64,000 nt of DNA, taken from assembly GCA_029573715.1 (NCBI GenBank), contig JAKQDR010000226.1:1-64000 (forward strand), read 5' to 3'. Each line of letters begins with the position of its first letter. Positions within the stretch are counted from its first letter, which is position 1. This document shows, piece by piece, positions 45,609-55,200 of this stretch. Source of the DNA: a bacterium (GTDB taxonomy: Bacteria; Patescibacteriota; Microgenomatia; UBA1406; GWC2-37-13). A model generated the notes under the pieces. That model saw only the letters and a list, made by a program, of their open reading frames with translations, had not been told where the DNA came from and made no database searches. The translations under genes were made by a program, and so were the position numbers.

Positions 45609-47375
45609 ATGCAATTTGCACAGTTTGCATCCTATTTGCATGATATTGAGACGGTATCTTCACGCCTGGCAATTACCGAAAAGCTCGCTAAACTATTTAG
45701 TGAGCTACACACAGATGAGCTTGCGGTGGTGCCCTATCTGTTGCAAGGACGTGTTGCGCCGGCATACCGTGGGCTTGAGTTTGGCATGGCTGAAAAGAGC
45801 CTGCTTAAAGCTGCTGCACAGGCATTTGGCCTTGACTTGCCAGATGTGGCCCGACATGTGCGCACAACCGGCGACTTGGGCGAAAGTGTTGAGACGTTGC
45901 GGAGAGCCTTCATGTCTATGGAAGAAAAAACTCTTTCCATTGCTCATGTGTATGGCGAGCTGTATCGCATCACTCAAGCTACCGGTGAAGGCAGTCAGGA
46001 ATCAAAAGCCAACATACTCGCATTTCTTTTCACCCAACTTGATCCGCTTTCGTGTAAATATTTGTGTCGCATTCCGCTGGGGCAACTACGGTTGGGAGCA
46101 TCTGATGTCACCATCCTTGATGCGGTTTCATGGATGCTCGTTGGCGATAAGTCTTTGCGCTCAAAAATTGAGAAAGCCTACCAAGTGCGGCCCAATTTGG
46201 GATATATCTGTGCACAGGTGGTAAAGATGGGTGTTGACGTGGTCGAAACGATTTCTCCACAGGTGGGCACTCCGATACTTATGATGAAGGCAGAGCGCCT
46301 GTCATCGGGCGCTGAAATAATTAAAAAGATAGGACAGTGTATGGTTGAGCCAAAATATGATGGCCTCCGCTTGCAGGTACATATCCAAAAGTACAAAGTA
46401 CAAGGTGCAGAACACAAAGAGCAAGTGCCTAACGATAAAAAATATTCTGTGGAGATATATACGCGAGGACTTGAGTTGGTAACCCATATGTATCCGGATA
46501 TTGTTGATGCGGTAGAGAGAGAAGTTGGTTGCACAAATGCTATTATGGAGGGTGAAGCTTTGGGATACGATGAAACAACCGATACGTTTTTACCTTTTCA
46601 GCAAACCATTCAACGCAAACGCAAACACGATGTGGCCGAGGCGGCAAAGCGTATCCCCTTGCGGTTTATGGCCTTTGATCTGTTGTATATGAATGGGGAG
46701 AGTTGTTTACATAAACCGCTTGTGGAGCGCAAAGCTCAACTTCAATCACTTATCGCTTCTGATGCATCGACCATTCGACTTTCACCTCATGAGCAGGTCA
46801 CTGACCCTCATAGATTAGAGGCACTGTTTGACCAATATATTGGAGAAGGATTGGAGGGGATTATGGCTAAGCGACCGGAGAGCGTGTATAAGCCGGGAGC
46901 ACGTGAATTTTCTTGGGTTAAGTTGAAGCGGAGTTATTCAAGCAAAGTCAATGATACTGTTGATTGTGTGGTAATGGGGTATGATGCGGGCAAGGGCAAG
47001 CGCGCTGCGTTTGGCATTGGCGCGGTGCTTGTGGGTGTGTATGAGCAAAGTGCTCAGCGTTATCTCACCATAGCTAAAATCGGCACTGGTATGACCGATG
47101 AAGAATGGAAAACGCTCAAAGCAAATAGCGAAAAGCGAATAGCGAAAAGCAAACCGGATGAATACACGGTTGCAAAAGAGATGGAGTGTGATGTATGGGT
47201 ACATCCGCACATCGTTCTTGAGGTGCGCTCGGATGAAATCACCCAATCCAAGATTCATACGAGTGGCTGGAGCTTGCGGTTTCCTCGCTTGGAGCGGTTT
47301 CGAGCGGATAAGCGCCCACATGATGCGACAACAAAAGATGAGATAGATACTCTTGCAGTCAGCCAGAAAAACTAG
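45609..47375 (+). CDS. ATP-dependent DNA ligase (archaeal type I-like)
   Basis: MVEPKYDGLRLQVH (KxDG), EGEALGYDETTDTFLPFQQTIQRKRKHDV, EGIMAKRPESVYKPGAREFSWVKLKRSY. Confidence 0.9.
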   Translation: MQFAQFASYLHDIETVSSRLAITEKLAKLFSELHTDELAVVPYLLQGRVAPAYRGLEFGMAEKSLLKAAAQAFGLDLPDVARHVRTTGDLGESVETLRRAFMSMEEKTLSIAHVYGELYRITQATGEGSQESKANILAFLFTQLDPLSCKYLCRIPLGQLRLGASDVTILDAVSWMLVGDKSLRSKIEKAYQVRPNLGYICAQVVKMGVDVVETISPQVGTPILMMKAERLSSGAEIIKKIGQCMVEPKYDGLRLQVHIQKYKVQGAEHKEQVPNDKKYSVEIYTRGLELVTHMYPDIVDAVEREVGCTNAIMEGEALGYDETTDTFLPFQQTIQRKRKHDVAEAAKRIPLRFMAFDLLYMNGESCLHKPLVERKAQLQSLIASDASTIRLSPHEQVTDPHRLEALFDQYIGEGLEGIMAKRPESVYKPGAREFSWVKLKRSYSSKVNDTVDCVVMGYDAGKGKRAAFGIGAVLVGVYEQSAQRYLTIAKIGTGMTDEEWKTLKANSEKRIAKSKPDEYTVAKEMECDVWVHPHIVLEVRSDEITQSKIHTSGWSLRFPRLERFRADKRPHDATTKDEIDTLAVSQKN

Positions 47376-48154
47376 TGTTTTTTGTGTGGAGTGCTTGGAT
47401 TATCTTTTGGTTGATACATGTGCCCGCCCATTTCGTAGTTTAGCTCAATAAATTCTTTGCCGAGTGTGCGCTCTACCATACTGAGGATATATTTAGGTAC
47501 GACAGTAATGTATCCTTCTTTCTCAAATCTTCTGAGTGAATAAATATAATGCGCGTGACGTGCGACTGCGCCTATCACTCCAGCACGTCTTGCTCGGATA
47601 AATATATCGTGATCTTCTGCAAATAGTTTTTTTTGTTGATGTCGGGGTGAAGATTTGTATCCATCGATATGAGTGAATAACCCTTTCTCAAACAATGCAA
47701 TTCCCAGAGTATTTAGCGGTGTAGGGAGCATGCGCGCGACTTCGATTGCTTTGTTATACACTTTAAATGCAATTTTAATTCCCACATCGGATGTGTCAGT
47801 TTCCATGATGGGGTAGTACATAAGACATCCATTTTTTTTTGTTTCTTGAATGATGTGTTCTAAAAAATGAGTGTCTGGGATACGTGTATCAGCATCGGCA
47901 AATATGAGGTATTTCCCATGAGCCAACAAAGCCCCCATGTTCTTTTGCAATGCAACACCTCGCTCAGGTGAGAGCGCATGCACCACATGCATTGATTCTT
48001 TGAATTTTGAAACAATTGAATTCGTATTATCTTTCGATCCCCCATCGACGTGTACGACTTCAAAGTCTTTGTAAGTTTGTTGTTGTAAATCTTGCATGAG
48101 CCCACCTATGAAGTGTTCTTCATTTAGGGTAGGAATAATGATAGAGATATACAT
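47372..48154 (-). CDS. Glycosyltransferase family 2
   Basis: YISIIIPTLNEEHFIGGLMQDLQQQ...VHVDGGSKDNT...IFADADTRIP. Confidence 0.88.
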   Translation of the reverse strand: MYISIIIPTLNEEHFIGGLMQDLQQQTYKDFEVVHVDGGSKDNTNSIVSKFKESMHVVHALSPERGVALQKNMGALLAHGKYLIFADADTRIPDTHFLEHIIQETKKNGCLMYYPIMETDTSDVGIKIAFKVYNKAIEVARMLPTPLNTLGIALFEKGLFTHIDGYKSSPRHQQKKLFAEDHDIFIRARRAGVIGAVARHAHYIYSLRRFEKEGYITVVPKYILSMVERTLGKEFIELNYEMGGHMYQPKDNPSTPHKKH

Positions 48155-48198
48155 AGTTTATAAATGGTATTGTACATCGTAGTTAACTCAGTGAGACC

Positions 48199-49923
48199 CT
48201 ATTGAGTCTGAGACAAAATATAGACATGATATTGATCATTTTCGTATGCCACCGGCAATTTGTATTTGGTTGGTTTGATTGTCACCGCATATGTAGCATC
48301 ATACTTTTTTCCGATACGGACCAAATCTTCAGTAGTGAGGCTTCGATAGGCATCTGCGGTGAGGGCTAAATTGACATAAAAATTTCTATTGAATTTCTCG
48401 AGCGCGCCGGGTGCCACATCTGCAAACCGCTCTTTCCAATAGGGGATATACCCCGGGTCAAACGCAGCCTCCAAAAGTTCAGAAATGGTTGAAACGCTTG
48501 AACGCTCCGAAAGCACGCGCCATTCCACATCATAAAGCCAAAACATATGTGGCGGAGTGATGAAGATGGCGTTTTTTGGGGTATTGTCTTTTGCCCATCG
48601 TTGCACTTGGTTAAACGCATTGTCAGGTGGATAGATGTACACGCCGGGCCGCCACAGTGCAAAATGGTAAGCGAGTGCCAGCGCATATGCGTATACCCCA
48701 ACAAATACAATGACAAGCGGGCGCACGTCACGAAGCCGAGTAACATAATTTCGAAGCCAATAGGCGAGCAGGAGTAAAAATGGAGTGAAAGAAAAAATGA
48801 GAATAAGAAACCATAGAGATGCGGTGTGTCGGGTGGGTGAATTTCTCATGCGCTCAGCCACAAATGCGCACGCATACACGTAACAAAATACCATCAAAAA
48901 TACTCCTACGCGCGTGATTTGTGCTTGGATAATGAGTGCTGAAGGGGTAATGTATGTGGCAATCAGTTGCACGCACAGAATGAGCATGCCTGCAAACATA
49001 AAATGGCGCACCGATGTGTCGATGTCTGTGATTTTGTCTTGTGTGTGTCGCTCACGAATAAAAAGAAATGTGAGCACTATGGTGGCAATACCTCCAAGGG
49101 TGATAAGCGGAATATATATCGCCTCAAAACTTATGAAATGAAACAAATGCGCAAAGACTCCTCTGTCTAAGATGTCAAACCATTCCCAATTAGCTGCAAT
49201 TCCCCCGCTTGGTTTGCTCAGCCGCCATATAAGCACCGGTGATGCAAAAAGCGTAAAGAGGATTCCGTGCTTAATGATATTTCTCCAGCCGAAGTCTTTC
49301 ACACGGAGCACCAAATCAAGCATAATCATCGCCATCACAAAATTTACCGAGATGACATGAATATTAAATAGCAATCCAAGCAATATCATCGCCCGATATG
49401 TTTTTTTCTTAAAGTACCAGCTGAGCGCAAATAGCTCAAATGGCAGAGCGAACGTTCTGTTAAGCAGGCTAAACTCCAAAAATGGAAACCCGGAAAATCC
49501 GAAATGAGGAAATAGCATCGCACACACGGAAAGAAAAGAAACCAGCGTGTCACGAAACATTGTATGTGTAAGTGTCCACACTCCCCAAAACGTAAGGTAA
49601 ACGACTCCCACATGCACCACAAAAAGTGCAATCTCAAGTAAACCCGCCTGATACAACGGAGTGAAAAACTGCCAAAAGAAAGAGTAGTGAGTGAGGCGCA
49701 AATCAAAATATCGGTCATTCGGATAGAGTGTTGGGTCTACAGATTGCTTTAAAAAAGGGATGTGGCTTACTTGGTCAAATGTTCCTACGTAGTAGCCGTA
49801 CAGCATCACAGCGACAGCGGTTAAGAATGCGAAAAGTAGGTGTTTGTGATACGGTTTGGCATCAAGCGCATGAACGAGAGAGAGTAAGTTATGGGTGAAT
49901 GATGCGCGCATAAGGGACACCAT
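48199..49923 (-). CDS. Polytopic membrane protein, glycosyltransferase-C-like
   Basis: 574 aa, ~10+ TM, large C-terminal extracytoplasmic domain. Confidence 0.6.
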   Translation of the reverse strand: MVSLMRASFTHNLLSLVHALDAKPYHKHLLFAFLTAVAVMLYGYYVGTFDQVSHIPFLKQSVDPTLYPNDRYFDLRLTHYSFFWQFFTPLYQAGLLEIALFVVHVGVVYLTFWGVWTLTHTMFRDTLVSFLSVCAMLFPHFGFSGFPFLEFSLLNRTFALPFELFALSWYFKKKTYRAMILLGLLFNIHVISVNFVMAMIMLDLVLRVKDFGWRNIIKHGILFTLFASPVLIWRLSKPSGGIAANWEWFDILDRGVFAHLFHFISFEAIYIPLITLGGIATIVLTFLFIRERHTQDKITDIDTSVRHFMFAGMLILCVQLIATYITPSALIIQAQITRVGVFLMVFCYVYACAFVAERMRNSPTRHTASLWFLILIFSFTPFLLLLAYWLRNYVTRLRDVRPLVIVFVGVYAYALALAYHFALWRPGVYIYPPDNAFNQVQRWAKDNTPKNAIFITPPHMFWLYDVEWRVLSERSSVSTISELLEAAFDPGYIPYWKERFADVAPGALEKFNRNFYVNLALTADAYRSLTTEDLVRIGKKYDATYAVTIKPTKYKLPVAYENDQYHVYILSQTQ

Positions 49924-50076
49924 TGTACCAATTATTGGTAATAAATAGTCGATAAACGCCCTTTCCCCAAATTATCCACATAGAATGTATTAAAAATTAT
50001 GGGTTGGTGCAACAATCTAAATCACTAATACAATAATATAGGTTGTCTTATAGTACACACGAAATAAAATATAGGC

Positions 50077-50105
50077 TTGACAAGTGAAAAAAGAGGGTCT
50101 ACAAT
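50077..50105 (+). promoter_or_regulatory. Promoter of candidate sRNA-1
   Basis: TTGACA (50077-50082), 17-nt spacer, TACAAT (50100-50105). Confidence 0.8.
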
Positions 50106-50111
50106 CTTCAT

Positions 50112-50214
50112 CAGATAAACCGCTCAATTGGGGACGAGTAAGGTTTAGGAAATTGGTTGTAGGAAGAGCATTGTTGAGCTTGTCAAAATTTGACGAGCGA
50201 CGATGCTCTTTTTT
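50112..50214 (+). ncRNA. Candidate small RNA 1 (~103 nt)
   Basis: Strong promoter; 5' hairpin TAAACC-G-CTC[AATTGGGGAC]GAG-TAA-GGTTTA; long terminator hairpin AAGAGCATTGTT...GCGACGATGCTCTT followed by T-tract; no convincing ORF. Confidence 0.7.
50164..50214 (+). terminator. Intrinsic terminator of sRNA-1
   Basis: AAGAGCAT...ATGCTCTT with internal GCTTGTCAAA/TTTGACGAGC stem and TTTTTT. Confidence 0.8.
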
Positions 50215-50473
50215 GTATCTTGGGCCCACCCGACTTGTTTTTGTGTGGCGAGCCAAGCACTGATCACGCGAAAAGGTGTGGCAGTGTGTCGTTTTGCACA
50301 GTGGCTGAGAGTAGTATCACCAAATATAAACACACCATGTTTTTGTTTATGTTTGATTCTCGCATTCAGATCGTTGCTTCAAGCTAGTGAGCAGTTTTTA
50401 TTTTTTTTGAGAGGTTGGAGTTATGCTGCGTGATGATGGGGATGAGTATGAAATCTCGTGACTAGAACCCAAC

Positions 50474-50557
50474 AAAAAAGAGCATCATTACCGCTCGTAA
50501 ATTGGGGACGACGAGTAATAATGCTCTTTCTTATATCGATATCTTTCCGTATCGATA
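50474..50557 (-). ncRNA. Candidate small RNA 2 (~84 nt), partly complementary to sRNA-1
   Basis: 5' hairpin TATCGAT-10 nt-ATCGATA (50534-50557), then terminator hairpin with loop CGTCCCCAATTT and U-tract 50474-50479. The loop complements 50126-50136. Confidence 0.7.
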
Positions 50558-50563
50558 GTGCAC

Positions 50564-50592
50564 ATCGTATCAGCCGTTTTTCTGTGTGTCAA
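50564..50592 (-). promoter_or_regulatory. Promoter of candidate sRNA-2
   Basis: Reverse strand TTGACA (50592-50587), 17-nt spacer, TACGAT (50569-50564). Confidence 0.75.
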
Positions 50593-50631
50593 TCACCAGG
50601 GGTAGTGTGCGTTTGTTAATTCACACACTAG

Positions 50632-52149
50632 TTATGCTTTACGTGCTGCATCACCAATAATGCCCGACATCATTTGAAACAGTGCAAAAATACCCATGAG
50701 TGCGATGTCTTGGCCGTGTTCTTGCAAGAATTTCGTGAGCCATGCTTGTGCTCGTGCTGTCTGTTCAGGATTAAGTCCGCCCATAATATGCTTGAAGGCT
50801 TTTCCGGCAAGACATTTATCATCTTGCCAATCATGCTCTTTCAGAAATGCCCAAGGGTCTTTTGCTTCTAGCATTTGATTGGTGAACCACTGAGCGTCTG
50901 CCATATCAACATCTCCAGCAACCACAGCATCAAGATATCGGCGATATAAAGAATCAGTTTCACCACTCTGGAAACTGCGCAAACTCTTGAGTGAGTTTTC
51001 AAGCTCAGTAGTATCTTTACCTGCTTTTCTTTGTTCTGCAATTCGTAATTCGAGATCCCCTGCTTTGCGTTGAAGACCGGGAAGAGCAGCCATACGAAGT
51101 ACTTCTTGTAGTTGAGCACCCGTTGGCTGGAGTCCGCTTTCTAGCGCTTGTCTTATGGCGCTTATATCTTGCTCAAACTTCTCCATTTCTTTTGGACTAC
51201 CACCCCATTGATCCGATCGGATGTAATCGAGCATATTTTGAGCAAAGGTGTCTGCGGTTACTGCAGAAACAGCAGTAACTTCCAGGGCTTCTCGGAGCAC
51301 TTTGTCAGCAATTCCATCTGTAATGTCTAAGTTCTCATTCCCATATGGTTTGGTAGGAGTTATGCTACTTACATATCTTTCACATGCGTTTACTGCTTCT
51401 TTTAAGGCAGGGTTGGTATTCTCGTTACTACTTGCCTTCAGATCTGCATACTGTGTTAAGACTAATAATTCTGTTGCCTGTTGCATGGGGAGCGCAATAT
51501 CAAGCACAGGATTGCCCGCACTATCAGTGCCTGAGAAGTGTACAAGCGGTAAGTCATTTGGCCCCTTGGGGCCTTGTGTTTTACCACGAAATGTTTTGAG
51601 CTCAATGACGCCGGGTGGCAATCCGGAAGGGGTATTTGGCATGCGCTCACTTCGTTTGTCGTATGCGAGTGCATACGAGCCGTCGGCAAGAGCGCGTACT
51701 CGAGGCAAGGGATGGTTTGGGCCAAACCATGGACTCTCAGGATCATCTTTGAGATGAATACCCACGGAAGGTTCTTCCAATACGCCGTCTTCACACAGCA
51801 GTCCAATTACTGAAAGTGGGACACTCTCAGGACCTCGGTCATTTCTGAAAGCGTCCTTCCCGAGTGACTTTATGATTGCATAGAGTGCTTGACGTCTTTG
51901 TTCGGGCGACGCTGGCGGCCTCTCGCGAGATTCAGATCGCGGTTGTGCGTCTGGCCGTTGATTGCCATCAAACCCCCCAGACTGACCTGACACGAGTCCA
52001 GGTTGCACATCTGGCGGACTCATGGGCCCCGGTGCTTGTTCAGCTGGGGTGGTTGCCGGCGGTGGCAACTCAGCTACACCAGCCATAAATGCATTCCTTG
52101 CATCTGCGGCATCGAATGCCGGTGCTGGCGGATTTTCAGATTCTGTCAT
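50632..52149 (-). CDS. Hypothetical helical protein with Pro-rich N-terminus
   Basis: 505 aa, good coding continuity; C-terminal hydrophobic stretch. Confidence 0.65.
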   Translation of the reverse strand: MTESENPPAPAFDAADARNAFMAGVAELPPPATTPAEQAPGPMSPPDVQPGLVSGQSGGFDGNQRPDAQPRSESRERPPASPEQRRQALYAIIKSLGKDAFRNDRGPESVPLSVIGLLCEDGVLEEPSVGIHLKDDPESPWFGPNHPLPRVRALADGSYALAYDKRSERMPNTPSGLPPGVIELKTFRGKTQGPKGPNDLPLVHFSGTDSAGNPVLDIALPMQQATELLVLTQYADLKASSNENTNPALKEAVNACERYVSSITPTKPYGNENLDITDGIADKVLREALEVTAVSAVTADTFAQNMLDYIRSDQWGGSPKEMEKFEQDISAIRQALESGLQPTGAQLQEVLRMAALPGLQRKAGDLELRIAEQRKAGKDTTELENSLKSLRSFQSGETDSLYRRYLDAVVAGDVDMADAQWFTNQMLEAKDPWAFLKEHDWQDDKCLAGKAFKHIMGGLNPEQTARAQAWLTKFLQEHGQDIALMGIFALFQMMSGIIGDAARKA

Positions 52150-52229
52150 GATACATGAGCGGAGTCATTGGTAATGATGACTAATCAGTTCAAAATATAC
52201 TTGATATCACCATTGAAAACAACTATATT

Positions 52230-55200
52230 GTGAGTATGGTGGAACGACAACAACAGGTATTACATAGATCTGATGGTACACTCGCCAGGAGAGAAGCTAG
52301 AAGAGCAACATCGCTTGGATCAAAAAAACCATGGCTTAAAGGCGGGGCTTCCGAGCGCATCAGAGACTCCAAAGTAGTAAATGCACTTATTGGTAAAAAA
52401 GAAGATCCTGTCCCAGTTGATGTGCGAAAGGCGAATGCAGATGTGCTTGCGAGTGTTTATAGAACTAATCTTCACAATAGAGATGTAACACAAGGCAATG
52501 AAACAGCCAGATTTAAACTCTGGCATCGTAAACCTAAAGAAGTCAGGGCCAATATTGATCGCGTCTATCCCAAGTTTGAAGAATGGTGGGAAGGGTTTGC
52601 GACGCGTATGATGAAGCTTTACCCTCCTGAGCAATATCCATACGGCCCTGGTGAAAAGAGCCCCATATATTTCAAATGGCAGATGGCCCGCTCGTTTTAT
52701 GAACATGGCAAAGTGCAAGTGGCTAAGATACAAGAGGCGTTCATGGATCCTGATTTTTTCAACACCACCATGATGCTTATTGAACATGAAGCCACGCTTA
52801 AGATGCATGCACTTGGTGTTCGCAAAGAATTCGACCGCATATTCAAATCAAGAAATGTGTTGCGCACAGACACGGTTGGGGCAAGTACACCAGATCTTGG
52901 CAAGCTACTTGTAGCAGGACTTGAGATCGATGCAGCACTTGCTGTCGCACTTGGCACCATCGCCCTCACCGCTGCAACCGCAGGAACTGCATTACCTCCG
53001 GCACTGGTAAGTATGATGGCAGGATACCTCGGAGCGGCAGCAATAGGAATGACGGGCACTGCATTAGTTGAGCAAATTGCGGTAGGCGGGCTCAAGACAC
53101 TTTTTGATGGGTTGAGAGCAAATGGGCAAATTAGAGTATTCACCGATACATGCCAAAATTCGTTACGACAAATACAGGCAAATGCACCCATCGCAGATTA
53201 TATGCGTGATGTGTATCACATAGATCCGCGCCAAATACAAATCAATAATCAGGGGGCGGTTGAGTTTGTCAAAGGTACAGATTCTGCAAGTTGGGTGGCG
53301 GTACGACATGATTTGGAAGCTGATATTCGTCTGCGTGAGCATTTTTTGGTGGATATGGTTGGCGTAGATATGAAGCGTGCCCATGCACTTACTGAACAAT
53401 TTCTCACCCAAGGTTATCCACGGCAGCGTGGGGGCAGACGACCATCATGGCTTGGTGGATCGCGTCGTGTTAGCAGGAAAGCGGGCAGTGGTGTTGATAG
53501 CATGATTGTCAATCAAACAGGCTCAGCGTATGAGCATGAGGTGCTCACTGAGTTTGCCCTTCTTCGAGAAAAAGGAGCGCCCAACCTCCATATCGATATT
53601 CCGACACCGCTTGAGCAAGCGAATGCGGCCCGCCTTCAGATTTTGTATATCGAAGCAGGCAAGCGGGTGCTTGCAAGAAGAGCGGAACCTATGTTTCGTC
53701 AGACGCTTGCTGAAATAACTGCTTCTCGCGCACAGACTGATGGTATAGATGCGAAGCAAAAAACGATTGATCAAAAAGTAGAAGAATGGGGGCGTGGCAC
53801 CAAAGGAGCGGATGGGAAAGTTACCAAAGAGGGCTCACGCAGGCAAGAAGCAAAAAAAGAAGCTGAAAAGGTGAAACAACAGGCAGAACAGCTGATAGAC
53901 GGAGTGGGAGTGAAAGACGGTAATCCAGCGCGGGAGGGGCTCATAGCAAGAAAGGAAGCGCTGAGAGGATCTGATGACAAAGGACTGTTTAAACGTCAAG
54001 AGAACGTGCAATTAACCTTTAAGGATGCAGTCTCAGAATTGCGCAATGCTGGGTTTCGAACTCAGGCGGATATATTAGATAGGGATAACACGATAGATTC
54101 GGTGCTGAGCGCTATTAAAGCAATTCAAACAGAGAAAGGAAATGTAGAGTCTTCAATTTCAGATTATACAGAACCCAATGGAGCGGAATACCAAAAGGCC
54201 GAGAAATCATTTGAAACAGCCAAAGCAGCAATCGAAATTACACCCCCTCCAAAGAAGTATCAAGATAATCCCTCACTTTTGTTAGAAGATCTTAAAAAAG
54301 CGGACAGCATACGAGAAGGAGAGCGGGCCAAGATAAAAGCAGAATACGATAGGCGGAATGAACGAATACAAAAACTCACTGATCTTATCTCATCTCTTCA
54401 GACCAAAATAAAACAATTAGAGACAGCACAAGCTGAGCTCAAGTCCACACGAGCTGAACTTATGGTAATTCGACGGACGCTAGATGCAATGCGTAAGGCA
54501 TATACGGATGTGACCACCACTACACTAGCCCCGAATCCACCTGTGACAAAAGATGATCTTCAGAAGTATGGCCAAACAGGACATGATATGTTGACGTTGA
54601 TAAACAAATGGAAAGCTCCACGCACTGCTGCATTGTCACTTGCTCAAGTTTCATATGATGAACAGGAGATGGTTGTTCTCGCTGTCGCAGAAGCGAGAGC
54701 TGCAGAAGTGTACCATCAAAATACGGGTAAAGACGAATATCTCAACCCCCCAACCGGCGTACATGCGGACATGCTCAACGTGCTTACTGCCGAACAGCTA
54801 GTGGTGCTTCCTCCGGCGCGGATACGGGAAATATTAGACAGCCAAACGACACTTACAGTTTATGGAAGACCTCCTGCGAATACACCTGAGGCCAAACTTG
54901 CTGCCATAGTTGCTGCACAAACGCATGAGACTCAGTGTTATATGGCTCGTGAGAAGGGGCTTCAAGAGACCATTAATACTCAACGTATCGTTGTGACCGG
55001 CCTTGAGAAAGCAGTCCAAAATGCAGATAAGGAATCCGACAGAAAGCTTAACCAGATACATTTAGTGAAAAAGTATTTGGAGGACAGAGCGCACGTATAT
55101 GGGGAGGTTGAACACATGAGAAGTTTCGCGTCATTGAATAGATATCTTGTCGGGTATAGCGTGGGTAACCCTGCAAATCAAATGAGGGAAGAAGATAAGC

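Noticed and set aside
45705-47321. Antisense ORFs within the DNA ligase (e.g. 46178..46534, 46938..47321)
   Set aside because: Low-complexity translations opposite a well-supported CDS.
50215-50400. Possible tmRNA, SRP or RNase P RNA between the sRNAs
   Set aside because: No recognisable conserved cores of any of these RNAs.
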